Shown here: positions 8,717 through 17,422 of the stretch, in pieces | Numbering within the stretch: position 1 is the stretch's first letter | How the letters are laid out: each line of letters opens with the position of its first letter | Assembly: GCF_009900715.1 (NCBI RefSeq) | Contig: NZ_JAAAJC010000001.1 | Span: 1,167,216-1,231,215 of the forward strand | Direction of reading: 5' to 3' | Length of the DNA stretch: 64,000 nucleotides | Source: Halococcus salsus | Lineage (GTDB): Archaea; Halobacteriota; Halobacteria; Halobacteriales; Halococcaceae | Notes under the pieces: model-generated | Told to the model about the DNA's origin: nothing | Seen by the model: only the letters and a program-made list of their open reading frames with translations | Databases searched by the model: none | Translations under genes and position numbers: made by a program

Positions 8717-9742
8717 CTATTGCGCCGGTTCCCCGCGACCGACGACGCGTCTGAGAGCCTGCGCGTAGCCTTCGGCGATCCGCGCGTAATCGAACGCCTT
8801 GACGTACTCTCGGAAGGCCTCGACGTCGCGGTCGGGCGCTCGCCCTACCGCGCGGGCGACGCTCTCCGGGGTCGGGTCGCAGGCTTCGACGAACTCGCCG
8901 AATCGCTCCTCGACGCGACCGTGGAGCCCGACGGTCGGTAGCCCCGCGGCGGCGTATTCGAGCACCTTCAGGGTGTGCGGGTCGTCGACCAGCGCGATTC
9001 CCACGTCCGCCGCGTGGAGGTAGCCCGGAACCCGTTCGTGCGCGACGCTCCCGAGGAAGACGACGTTCTCACGCTCGGCGGCGGTCCGTTCGACCAGCCC
9101 TTCGAGCGACCCCGTGCCGAGCACTACGAGGGTCCAGTCGTCGAGGTGAGCCATCGCGCCGAGGAGGGCTTCGACGTGATAGATGGGTTCGAGCCCGCCG
9201 ACGTAGACCGCGAGAGGTGTGTTCGGGTCGACGTCGGCATCCGCGAGGTGGCTCCGTGCGTCCGCGACGGCCTCTTCCTCGGGGTCGGCGAACGCGTCGA
9301 AGGACACCCCGAGGTTGGTCTCCGTCGCGGCGCGGGCGTACCGCTCGACGCGCGGGCGCTCCTCGTCGTAGACGTAGAGCGTGTGGTCCGCGACCCGGAA
9401 GGCGACGTTCTCGGCGAGGCGCACCCCGAGCGAGAGCGCGGTGTCGCGGGTTTCGGTGAACTGTCGGATCGGGTCGACGTGGTCGACGACCAACGGAACT
9501 CCCGCGAGCTTCAGCCCCGCCCCCGCGAACGCACCGGCCCGCGTCGTCCCGATAACCACGTCGTACGTGGCGCGTTCGCGGAACGAGGCCAGCGAAGTTC
9601 GCGGGGTCGTGCCCCGGAGCGTGACGCGAAACCCGCGTGCTTCGAGCTGCTCCGCGATCCGACGGCGACCCACGCTGATCGTCTCGGGTTTGTCCGGCGT
9701 GAGCCAGAGCACGCGAATCGGGTTCTCGATGTCCTCAGCCAT
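8717..9742 (-). CDS. Family 4 (GT-B) glycosyltransferase
   Basis: A 341-residue GT-B enzyme. The N-terminal half begins RVLWLTPDKPETISVGRRR, and the C-terminal half has the acceptor/donor cleft strands LAVYVGGLEPIYHVEALL and VVLGTGSLEGL, then the nucleotide-sugar loop DDPHTLKVLEYAAAGLP (position of the E-x7-E motif). There is no membrane segment. The start overlaps the 3' end of the upstream GT2 gene by 8 bp, so the two are probably translated from one message and act in one glycan pathway. Confidence 0.85.
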   Translation of the reverse strand: MAEDIENPIRVLWLTPDKPETISVGRRRIAEQLEARGFRVTLRGTTPRTSLASFRERATYDVVIGTTRAGAFAGAGLKLAGVPLVVDHVDPIRQFTETRDTALSLGVRLAENVAFRVADHTLYVYDEERPRVERYARAATETNLGVSFDAFADPEEEAVADARSHLADADVDPNTPLAVYVGGLEPIYHVEALLGAMAHLDDWTLVVLGTGSLEGLVERTAAERENVVFLGSVAHERVPGYLHAADVGIALVDDPHTLKVLEYAAAGLPTVGLHGRVEERFGEFVEACDPTPESVARAVGRAPDRDVEAFREYVKAFDYARIAEGYAQALRRVVGRGEPAQ

Positions 9743-10688
9743 CGTCGGGCTCCGCGGAGCGATACCGAAGGGTCGCGTAGACGTATCCGAACCCGACGAG
9801 GCCTGTGAGCACGAGGAGCGCGAGGAGTTGGCTCGCGCGCTCGCGTGAGGGATGTCGAACGAGGCCAGCGAGCCGCCGCGGGAGGGATCTCGTCAGAAGC
9901 AGCCCCAGAAACGCGCTCTCCTCGCCCGTCGAGTCGGGGACGAACGACTCCATCGCGCGCTTCGAGTAGCCCTGCCAGAACGCCCGCCCCGCGAGCCAGC
10001 GTGGCCTCGTCCGGTAGTCGAACACCTTGTGGCCGACGAGCGCGCCGGGATCGTACCACACCCGTTCGCCGTACTCGCGTTCGAGCCGGGCACAGAATTC
10101 GGTTTCACCGCCCTGGAGCTTGTTGTCCCCCTTCCGACCACCGATCTCGGTGTCGAAGCCACCCAGGTCGAGGAAGACCTCGCGGCGGAAGGAGAGGTTC
10201 GAACCGTTGGTGTTGCGGACCTCGCCCGCGTGGTGTTCGTCGCCAGCGGGACCGAACCCCCGGTGGGTGACGCCGACGAGCCAGTAGAACTCCGCCGGGA
10301 GGAATTTCGGCCTGCCGGCGACCCACTCGGGCGTCATCCGCCCGCCGACGGCGAGCGAATCGTGGTCCTCGTAGGCCGCGACGAGACGGGCTATCCACTC
10401 CGGGTCGGCCCGCGCGTCGTCGTCGAGGAAGGCCACCACGTCGCCGTCGGCGACCTCGGCCCCCGTGTTTCGGCTCTCGAGCAGTCCCGAGTTCTCGTCG
10501 TTTTCGTGGATCGTGACGTCGTCGTGACTGGCGTAGGTCCCCCGAACCCGGTCGGCGAGCGCGGGGTCGCCGTCGACCACCACGACGAGTTCGGCGGGGT
10601 GGGTGTTGGCGAGCACGCTGTCGGCGGCGGCGCGGAAGTCCGAGAACAGCGCCGGGTCGTAGGTACAGAGCACCACTGACACCCGCAT
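9735..10688 (-). CDS. AglG/AglI-type family 2 glycosyltransferase
   Basis: A 317-residue GT2 transferase. The opening strand is VSVVLCTYDP and the DxD-type motif FLDDDA lies at residues 87-92. A catalytic-domain stretch GGFDTEIGGRKGDNKLQGGETEF follows (shown in part; acidic base near 205), and one or two C-terminal hydrophobic segments would anchor it (LLALLVLTGLVGFGYVY). The layout resembles Haloferax AglG, which adds a hexuronic acid to the dolichyl-linked glycan, and the gene sits head to head with aglB. The ATG at 10688 is preferred because the GT2 strand begins there; a GTG at 10709 adds seven residues. Confidence 0.8.
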   Translation of the reverse strand: MRVSVVLCTYDPALFSDFRAAADSVLANTHPAELVVVVDGDPALADRVRGTYASHDDVTIHENDENSGLLESRNTGAEVADGDVVAFLDDDARADPEWIARLVAAYEDHDSLAVGGRMTPEWVAGRPKFLPAEFYWLVGVTHRGFGPAGDEHHAGEVRNTNGSNLSFRREVFLDLGGFDTEIGGRKGDNKLQGGETEFCARLEREYGERVWYDPGALVGHKVFDYRTRPRWLAGRAFWQGYSKRAMESFVPDSTGEESAFLGLLLTRSLPRRLAGLVRHPSRERASQLLALLVLTGLVGFGYVYATLRYRSAEPDDG

Positions 10689-10773
10689 GCGCTGGCTGGG
10701 ATCGGTCACGGCATAGCCCTTTTCGTTTCGGTCGTCGGGCGGGGAGAGGACTCACGTCGGGCGTTTCACAAGC

Positions 10774-10779
10774 TTTATG
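10774..10779 (+). promoter_or_regulatory. TATA-like box of aglB
   Basis: TTTATG at 10774-10779 is centred about 28 nt before the ATG at 10804. That spacing places transcription start at or next to the ATG, giving a leaderless message. It also argues against the upstream in-frame ATG at 10777, which lies inside the box. Confidence 0.55.
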
Positions 10780-10803
10780 CGCGTCTTCTTGCTGGGATGG
10801 ACA

Positions 10804-13731
10804 ATGAGCCAACGCCGGGAACGTCTCGCCGATTCGGTTCCCGACCCGGTTCTCGACGCGGTCGCGTCGTGGTATCACGTCCCGGTTCTCCTCCTCCTCG
10901 TCGCGTTCATGCTCTGGATACGGGTCCGCAACTGGCGGAACTTCATCGTCGAGGGCCAGGTCTACTTCAGCGGCAACGACGCCTGGTACCACCTCCGGCA
11001 GGTCCAGTACACCGTCCGAAACTGGCCCAGCACGATGCCGATGGACCCCTGGACCGGTTTCCCCGAGGGCGCGACGGTCGGCCAGTTCGGCACCCTCTAC
11101 GACCAGCTCGTCGCCACGGCGGCGCTGGTCGTCGGCGGCGGCAGTCCATCGGCCCAGACCACCGCGCTCACGTTGCTGTTCGCGCCGGCGGTGCTGGGAA
11201 CGCTGGTGGCGATCCCCGCTTACTTCCTCGGCAAGCGGTTCGGCGGGCGGCTCGGCGGACTGGTCGGCGTCGCGGTGCTCGCGTTCTCGCCCGGTTCCTT
11301 CCTCTCGCGTTCGATCGCCGGCTTCTCCGACCACCACGCCGCCGAGGTGTTCTTCCAGGTCCTCGCGGTCGCGCTCCTCGTCGTCGCCATCGTGGTCGGC
11401 GAGCGCGAGAAGCCGATCTACGAACAGTTCGTCGAGCGCGACGTCTCGAACCTCCGAAAGCCTGTCGGCTGGGCGGCGCTCGCCGGGCTCGGCTTCACGC
11501 TCTACGTCTGGTCCTGGCCACCCGGCGTGCTCCTCGTTGGGGTCTTCGGCGTCTTCCTGCTCGTGGCGCTCCCCCTCCAGTTCCTCCGGGACGAGAGCCC
11601 CGAACACCTCGCGATAGTGGGCGCGGTCTCGCTCGGCGTCGCCGGGGTACTGCTGCTCGCGACGTTCGACACCACCGAGGTCAGCGCGTCGAGCTTCTCG
11701 CTGCTCCAACCCCTGCTCGCGCTCGTCGGTGCCGTCGGCTGTGTCTTCCTCGCGTGGCTCGCGCGCGTCGTCGAACGGAGCGACTATCCCAGCTACGCCT
11801 ACCCCGGCACGATCCTCGGGCTGTTCGTCGCCGTCGTGGTCGTGATGGCGGTCGCCCTCCCGGACCTGCTCGGTTTCTTCGTGAATCAGATCGTCCGTAC
11901 GATCGGGCTGGGGTCGAACGCGACCGCCCTCACCGTCGGCGAGGCACAGCCGCCGTACAGCACGGGCGCTCCGTTCGGTCAGGCGGTGAGTCAGGCCGTC
12001 GGCTTCCTCTTCAACTCCTACGCGTTCGCGCTCGTCGGGGGTGCGGTGGGGGCGGTGTTGATGCTGTTCGCCCTCGCGCGTGGCCGACTGAAACACCGAA
12101 CGGCGGCCGGGTTCGTGCTGCTCTGGACCGGCTTCATGCTCGCCGCGACCCTCACCCAGTCGCGGTTCGATTACTACCTCGTGACGCCGGTCGCGGTGCT
12201 GAACGCGTACCTCGTCGGCTGGGTCGTCGACTACTTCGGTGAGACCGACACCCGCGCGACCCTCCGAAGCCTCCGCCTCCGTCAGGTCCTCACCGTGGTC
12301 GTGGTGGTGCTGTTCATCACCGCACCGCTCGCGGTCGGCGGGAGTGCGGGCACGGTGACCACCGCCGGGAGCTACGCCGACCAGGGCTCGACCCCCGGAT
12401 CGACCGTCCAGGGCTGGGACGGGGCGCTGGAGTGGCTCAACACCAGCACGCCCGCCGAGGGCACCTACGGCGGTGCGGACAACGAGATGGGCTACTACGA
12501 GCGCTACGACCGCACGGACGACTTCGAGTATCCGGACGGCTCCTACGGGGTCATGTCGTGGTGGGACTACGGCCACTGGATCACCGTGCTCGGCCATCGG
12601 ATCCCGGTGGCGAACCCGTTCCAGCAGAACGCCCACGAGGCCGCGAACTTCCTGCTCGCGCCGAACGAGTCCCGCGCCAACCAGATCGCGAGCACGCCCG
12701 AAGGGGAAGGCGACCGGTACGTGATGATCGACTGGCGGATGGGTGACGTCGCCGGCGGTGCGCTGTACACCGTACCGTACACCTGGTACAACGACGGCCC
12801 GATCTCGCTCGCCGACGACGTGTTCGTGGTCGCGAACCAGACCTCGGGGAGCCAGTTCGTCGGGTACAACCAGCGCCACTACGAGACGATGCGGACCCGG
12901 CTCTACGGCTTCCACGGCTCGGCGATCGAGCCCGAACCGGTCGTGATCGACTACGACACGACGCAGGCGACCTCCAGCGGCGTGCAGGCCAGGGTCACGA
13001 GCGGCAACCATCCCACGATCCGGGAGTTCGACACCATGAGCGACGCACGCGCCTACGTCAGAAACGACAGCACCGCCCAGATCGGTGGCGTCGGGAAGTA
13101 CTCCGAGGAGTACGTCCCCGCGCTCCAGCACTACCGGCTGGTCAACGCGACGGAGACGAGCGGTCTCCTGAGCTCGCAGTCGTTCTACCAGTCCCTGATC
13201 AATCAGAACCAATCGACGGGACTGAGCCCGAACGAGCTCTACGCCACCCCGCAGAGCTGGGTCAAGACCTTCGAGCGGGTCGACGGGGCGACCGTCGAGG
13301 GCCAGGGACCGCCGAACAGCACCGTCGAGGCCAGCGTCGAGCTACAGATGCCCCCCTCACCGGTGCTCGACGACACGTTCACCTACACCCAGCGGGCGAA
13401 CACCTCGGCCGACGGCTCGTTCACGATGACCCTGCCGTACTCCACGACGGGCTACGACCAGTGGGGCCCGGAGCAGGGCGCGACAAACGTCTCGATCCGG
13501 GCGACGGGCCCGTACACGTTCGAGACGACGGGCGCGAACGACACCGGCCCGAGCACGACCGTCGACGTCCCCGAGGGCGCGGTGATCGGCCGGACCGACG
13601 GCCCGGTGACCGTCGACCTCCAGCAGGGGTCGGCGTCGGATGCGAACGCCTCGAACGCAACGACGAACGCCTCGGCCAGCTCGAAACGCGCCCCCGTCGC
13701 TGAGGGGCCCGCTGGGAGCGTGGTACGATGA
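10804..13731 (+). CDS. aglB: Oligosaccharyltransferase AglB
   Basis: Transfers the dolichyl-linked glycan to Asn in N-x-S/T sequons of exported proteins on the outer face of the membrane. The 975-residue protein has an N-terminal block of 11-13 membrane segments, with the metal-binding GNDAWYH loop at about residues 57-63 (Asp59), and a large extracellular C-terminal domain carrying WWDYGHW at residues 586-592, the hallmark STT3/AglB motif. The Ser/Thr-Asn-rich C-terminus contains sequons of its own. The start at 10804 is chosen because the TATA-like box overlaps the upstream ATG. The gene runs directly into the DUF368 transporter with an ATGA overlap and is head to head with the AglG-like gene. 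Confidence 0.96.
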   Translation: MSQRRERLADSVPDPVLDAVASWYHVPVLLLLVAFMLWIRVRNWRNFIVEGQVYFSGNDAWYHLRQVQYTVRNWPSTMPMDPWTGFPEGATVGQFGTLYDQLVATAALVVGGGSPSAQTTALTLLFAPAVLGTLVAIPAYFLGKRFGGRLGGLVGVAVLAFSPGSFLSRSIAGFSDHHAAEVFFQVLAVALLVVAIVVGEREKPIYEQFVERDVSNLRKPVGWAALAGLGFTLYVWSWPPGVLLVGVFGVFLLVALPLQFLRDESPEHLAIVGAVSLGVAGVLLLATFDTTEVSASSFSLLQPLLALVGAVGCVFLAWLARVVERSDYPSYAYPGTILGLFVAVVVVMAVALPDLLGFFVNQIVRTIGLGSNATALTVGEAQPPYSTGAPFGQAVSQAVGFLFNSYAFALVGGAVGAVLMLFALARGRLKHRTAAGFVLLWTGFMLAATLTQSRFDYYLVTPVAVLNAYLVGWVVDYFGETDTRATLRSLRLRQVLTVVVVVLFITAPLAVGGSAGTVTTAGSYADQGSTPGSTVQGWDGALEWLNTSTPAEGTYGGADNEMGYYERYDRTDDFEYPDGSYGVMSWWDYGHWITVLGHRIPVANPFQQNAHEAANFLLAPNESRANQIASTPEGEGDRYVMIDWRMGDVAGGALYTVPYTWYNDGPISLADDVFVVANQTSGSQFVGYNQRHYETMRTRLYGFHGSAIEPEPVVIDYDTTQATSSGVQARVTSGNHPTIREFDTMSDARAYVRNDSTAQIGGVGKYSEEYVPALQHYRLVNATETSGLLSSQSFYQSLINQNQSTGLSPNELYATPQSWVKTFERVDGATVEGQGPPNSTVEASVELQMPPSPVLDDTFTYTQRANTSADGSFTMTLPYSTTGYDQWGPEQGATNVSIRATGPYTFETTGANDTGPSTTVDVPEGAVIGRTDGPVTVDLQQGSASDANASNATTNASASSKRAPVAEGPAGSVVR

Positions 13732-14678
13732 GCCGTCGGAGCTCCATGCGGGCGCTGGTCGTCGTCTACCTCAAGGGCATCTTCATGGGTGCGGCGGACG
13801 CGGTGCCGGGCGTCTCCGGCGGGACGATCGCGCTCATCACGGGGATCTACGAGCGGCTCATCGCCGCGATCACCGCCCTCGACCCGCGGGCGCTCCGCTA
13901 CCTCCCGCGACTCCACCGCCGGACCGGCCGCGCCGCCTTCCGCGACGCGCTGGTCGAGATGGACATCCCGTTCCTGATGGCGCTGGGGCTGGGTATCGCG
14001 ACGGCGCTCGTGACCGTCGCACGGCTCATGGCGTACGCCTTCGAGACGTATCCGGCCTACGTCGCCGCCCTGTTCTTCGGGTTGATCGCCGCTTCGGCGG
14101 TCGTCCTCTACGAGTACGTCTCGCTCGATACGCCGCGCCGCGTCGCGGTCGCGGTGTTCGGGTTCGCGCTGGCGTTCGTCGTCTCCGGTCCCGAGGTCGG
14201 GAGTTCGCTCCCGAACTCGCCGACGATCGTCCTCTTCGCGGGCGGGATCGCCATCGCCGGGATGATCCTCCCCGGGATCTCTGGGGCGTTCTTCCTCTAC
14301 GTTCTCGGCCAGTACGAGTACCTGAGCAACACCCTCACGACGTTCACGAACCGTCTCGCAGGTTTGCTCTCGGGAGGGTCGGTCGCCGGGTTGGTCGAAC
14401 CCGGGATCGTCATCGTCGCGTTCGGGGTCGGCGCGCTGGTCGGGCTGTTCTCGATCTCGTACGCCATCCGATGGGCGCTGGCGAACTACCGTGCCGCGAC
14501 CCTCACGTTCCTCGTGAGCCTGATGGTCGGCGCGCTTCGCCTTCCGGTGACCGATATCCTCGACCACACCTCGAACCCCGGTCCGACGGTGATCGGGACG
14601 ATCCTGGTCGTGGCCGTTCTCGGTGGCGTACTCGTGCTCGTCGTCGACCGGTTCACCGAGGACATCGAATTCTCCTGA
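13728..14678 (+). CDS. popT: DUF368 membrane protein, PopT-type polyprenyl-phosphate transporter
   Basis: A 316-residue integral membrane protein with about eight to ten hydrophobic segments. The family signature is GAADAVPGVSGGTIALITGIYERL near the N-terminus (in part) and its internal repeat GMILPGISGAFFLYVLGQYEY near residue 190, the two-fold P-G-[VI]-S-G pattern of DUF368. Bacterial DUF368 proteins (PopT) return undecaprenyl phosphate to the cytoplasmic side. Here the start codon overlaps the aglB stop (ATGA), so translation is coupled to the enzyme that releases dolichyl (pyro)phosphate outside. Recycling of the dolichyl carrier is the inferred role. Confidence 0.88.
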   Translation: MSRRSSMRALVVVYLKGIFMGAADAVPGVSGGTIALITGIYERLIAAITALDPRALRYLPRLHRRTGRAAFRDALVEMDIPFLMALGLGIATALVTVARLMAYAFETYPAYVAALFFGLIAASAVVLYEYVSLDTPRRVAVAVFGFALAFVVSGPEVGSSLPNSPTIVLFAGGIAIAGMILPGISGAFFLYVLGQYEYLSNTLTTFTNRLAGLLSGGSVAGLVEPGIVIVAFGVGALVGLFSISYAIRWALANYRAATLTFLVSLMVGALRLPVTDILDHTSNPGPTVIGTILVVAVLGGVLVLVVDRFTEDIEFS

Positions 14679-14809
14679 AACAAGGCCTAGAACGGCAATT
14701 TTCGCCACAATCTACGTGGGATTATGGATTGGGTTCGTCATAGCTGACCGGCAGTTGCAGGCTCAACCGGAAAGGAGTCGGCGAGTGTTCGAATAAATGG
14801 AGACAAATC

Positions 14810-15199
14810 ATGAATCCCCTTCCCGAGGACTTGCAGCTTCCGAGCGGCTGGATCTGCAAGCGAGCGTGCGCGGACGAGCTCGTTCTCGGTCGGTGCGCGG
14901 ACGAGTTCGAGGTCATCGCGGCGCGAACCAGCGACGCCGACCGGCTGCCGTTCGAGCCGTCGCGCGGGTGGGACCTGTCGTGTCGGATCCGGGCGGGCGA
15001 GTCGGTGAGCCAGCGGTCCATCGGTCGGGTGTCGACCCAACGCGCGGCGCTCGCCGCGCTGCGGTCGTGCATGGAGCGCGTGACGGAGCTCGCCGACGCG
15101 CGCTCGGCCGACGAACTCAGTCTCGCGGTCGTGGTTCAGGACATCCACAACCAGTGTGAGATCCCGTCGATGACCCACGGCCGCGCGGTCAGCGGCTAA
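14810..15199 (+). CDS. Hypothetical protein (129 aa)
   Basis: A short soluble protein with normal haloarchaeal codon use and no recognised family. It starts MNPLPEDLQLPSGW and contains five cysteines (for example WICKRACADEL and ELVLGRCADEF), a Trp-rich middle (SRGWDLSCRI) and a helix with RAALAALRSCM. The cysteines do not form an obvious CxxC pair arrangement. It is convergent with the HAD gene at 15206, with only a few bases between. An upstream out-of-frame ATG at 14797 is a shadow. Confidence 0.65.
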   Translation: MNPLPEDLQLPSGWICKRACADELVLGRCADEFEVIAARTSDADRLPFEPSRGWDLSCRIRAGESVSQRSIGRVSTQRAALAALRSCMERVTELADARSADELSLAVVVQDIHNQCEIPSMTHGRAVSG

Positions 15200-15205
15200 T
15201 TCGCT

Positions 15206-16447
15206 TCACCGGATCGTCGCCAGCCGGTTGAGCGCGTAGACGATCCGGAGCACCTCGGCTGCGTTTCCACGGTCGAAGACGAGTTCGTCGGTCCGGATGA
15301 CGTAATCGAGCACCGCGCGGGAGGCGTGTTCGGGGGCGGCGGCGAGGCCGGCGTCCCCGACCCACTCCATCACCCGGAGGTCGGACTTCGAATCGCCCAT
15401 CACCAGCGGGAAGGCCTCGTCGATACCGAGCACCTCGAAGGCAGCCTCGACGCCGACGACCTTGTTGAGTTCGAGACTCCCGATCTCGGCGGCGTCGGCC
15501 TCGTAGTAGGCGACGTCGATGCGCTCGAAGGTGTCCGTGACCGCCGATGGGATCTCTTGAATGTTGAGGTCGGGGAGCCCGTCGCGAGCTTCGAGCACGC
15601 CCTGGATCTCGGGGTCCGCATCGGCGTAGAACCCGCGGGCCCAGTCGGTTCCGGCTCGGTCCGCCGTGGTATCGGTACGGTCGGCGACGGTCTCGCCGAG
15701 GAGGTCGAGGAGGTGACACAGTGCGGTGTCGATGACCTCGGCCGCTGGGTCGCTGCCGACCTCGGCGTTCGGCTTGAGGGTGACGTTGAACTCGTTGCCC
15801 TGGAGGTGACAGCCCTGCCGGATCGCCTCGGGTGCGTCGGGGAGCACCCGCGAGCGGATCCGGTAGAAGACGTCCTGTATCTCCTCGTCCAAGTCCTCAT
15901 AGAGGAGTTCCTTCGTCCGCGGGCCGTGGCCGGGCGTGAACGCGCCGGTGCCGGCCTCGTAGACGATGCTCACGGTCCCCGAGTGGACGAGTTCGCTGCC
16001 GAGACCCTGGATCGTGAACCCCTTGACGTTCTCCAGGGTCTGTCCCGTGCAGATCACGATCGGGACGCCCGCCTCGTGAAACTCGGTGAGGTAGTGGAGG
16101 GTCTCCCTGGGGATCTCGTTGTCCGTGCTCCCCGCCGAACGGAGGGTCTCGTCGACGTCGAGCACGAGGGCGTTCACCCGACGGCCGTGTTTGGTACAGA
16201 GGTCGAGCGCGGTGAACGCCTCCTCGCGGGTGGCGTGGGCGGCGACGTCGGCGAGGGTCTCGCCGGCCTCGAAGGCGTCCCGGATCTCGTCCTTTCGGTC
16301 CGTGAGTTCGGCGTCGATCGTCTGGTAGTGTTCGAGCGCGACCCGCGAGTCCACCGGCGGGAAGACGTCGACGAAGCGCTGGTGGTCCCGAAGCGCGTCG
16401 GCGTCGAACTCGTCGTAGAGCTCGTAGAGGAGGTCGTAGCGGTCCAT
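15206..16447 (-). CDS. HAD-superfamily hydrolase
   Basis: A 413-residue haloacid dehalogenase fold protein. Motif I is LVLDVDETLR (about residues 95-103), with the two catalytic Asp residues; motif II is probably IVICTGQT (about 132-139), and motif IV is LVMGDSKSDLRVM near residue 355. A long cap lies between motifs II and IV, and an acidic helical N-terminal extension (about 90 residues) precedes the domain. Most members are phosphatases; the substrate here is not evident. The C-terminus is close to the convergent hypothetical gene. Confidence 0.82.
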   Translation of the reverse strand: MDRYDLLYELYDEFDADALRDHQRFVDVFPPVDSRVALEHYQTIDAELTDRKDEIRDAFEAGETLADVAAHATREEAFTALDLCTKHGRRVNALVLDVDETLRSAGSTDNEIPRETLHYLTEFHEAGVPIVICTGQTLENVKGFTIQGLGSELVHSGTVSIVYEAGTGAFTPGHGPRTKELLYEDLDEEIQDVFYRIRSRVLPDAPEAIRQGCHLQGNEFNVTLKPNAEVGSDPAAEVIDTALCHLLDLLGETVADRTDTTADRAGTDWARGFYADADPEIQGVLEARDGLPDLNIQEIPSAVTDTFERIDVAYYEADAAEIGSLELNKVVGVEAAFEVLGIDEAFPLVMGDSKSDLRVMEWVGDAGLAAAPEHASRAVLDYVIRTDELVFDRGNAAEVLRIVYALNRLATIR

Positions 16448-16675
16448 AACCGCAAGACAGCCCCCGTGGTGAAATACTGTCGGACGGGAGCGGTGTCGAG
16501 GTGGGTGGTCGGCGGCTGGCGCGCGGGAGCGGTGCGGTCCCTCGTTTGCAACGGGTTATCCGCGGTCGTCGCTGGTACATCGCCGTCACCAAAGGACAAG
16601 AATGAGAACCCGGAGACCAGTATCGTCGCGACCGCACTCGAACGGTTTTTTGCCGCCGCGGCGGAACCGTCGCCA

Positions 16676-17422
16676 ATGAACCTCCTCGTCGTTGGCGCGG
16701 GCGCGATGGGACGGTGGTTCGCCGACGTCGTCGGGTCGGCGGGCATCGAAATCGCCTTCGCCGACACCGACCCCGACGTGGCCGCCGCCGCCGCCGACGC
16801 GGTCGGGGGTCGTACGGTCGCGCTCGACACCACCGAGCGCTTCGATGGGGTCTGCCTCGCGGTGCCGATCTCGGCGGTCGAAAGCGCGGTCGCGACGTTC
16901 GCGCCGCGGGCCGACCGCGCGATGCTCGACGTCACCGGCACGATGACGACCCCGGTCGAAGCCATGCGAACCCACGCACCCGACCACGAGCGGCTGAGCC
17001 TCCACCCGCTGTTCGCCCCGGTGAACGCCCCCGGCCGGATCGCCGTCGTCGGCGACGCGACGGGCCCGGTGACCGACGCGGTCCGCGAAGCACTCGAACG
17101 GGAGAACGACCCCTTCGAGACGACTCCCGACGAACACGACCACGCGATGACCACGGTACAGGCCCGCACCCACGCCGCGCTGTTGGCCTACGCGCTCGCC
17201 GCCGACGACGTCCCGGACCGCTTTCACACGCCGGTCTCCGGGCCGCTCTCCGAGCTCGCCGACCAGATGCTCTCGGGCTCGCCGGGGGTCTACGCCGAGA
17301 TCCAGGCGGCCTTCGACGGCACGGAGGAGATCGCCGCCGCGGCCGAACGCATCGCCGCCGCGGATCCCGAGGAGTTCGAGGGGCTCTACCGCGAGGCACG
17401 CGATTCGGTGGGCGAGCGATGA
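16676..17422 (+). CDS. tyrA: Prephenate dehydrogenase (short archaeal form)
   Basis: Catalyses oxidative decarboxylation of prephenate for tyrosine synthesis. The 248-residue protein begins at the NAD(P)-binding motif LLVVGAGAMGRWF, followed by an acidic strand end (FADTDPD). LSLHPLFAPVN at about 105-115 is the substrate-binding region of TyrA-like proteins. The length matches haloarchaeal TyrA, which lacks the fused chorismate mutase and ACT domains. The ATG at 16676 is chosen because it starts two residues before the first strand. The stop overlaps the next start (ATGA), so the pair forms an operon. Confidence 0.88.
   Translation: MNLLVVGAGAMGRWFADVVGSAGIEIAFADTDPDVAAAAADAVGGRTVALDTTERFDGVCLAVPISAVESAVATFAPRADRAMLDVTGTMTTPVEAMRTHAPDHERLSLHPLFAPVNAPGRIAVVGDATGPVTDAVREALERENDPFETTPDEHDHAMTTVQARTHAALLAYALAADDVPDRFHTPVSGPLSELADQMLSGSPGVYAEIQAAFDGTEEIAAAAERIAAADPEEFEGLYREARDSVGER

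Noticed and set aside
10105-13212. 1035-codon minus-strand open frame opposite aglB
   Set aside because: Antisense shadow produced by the G/C third-position bias of aglB and the AglG-like gene; its product is Asp/Arg/Glu/His-rich nonsense without domains.
15326-17422. A 698-codon + frame reading through into tyrA
   Set aside because: The 5' 450 codons are antisense to the HAD gene; only the part from 16676 is tyrA.
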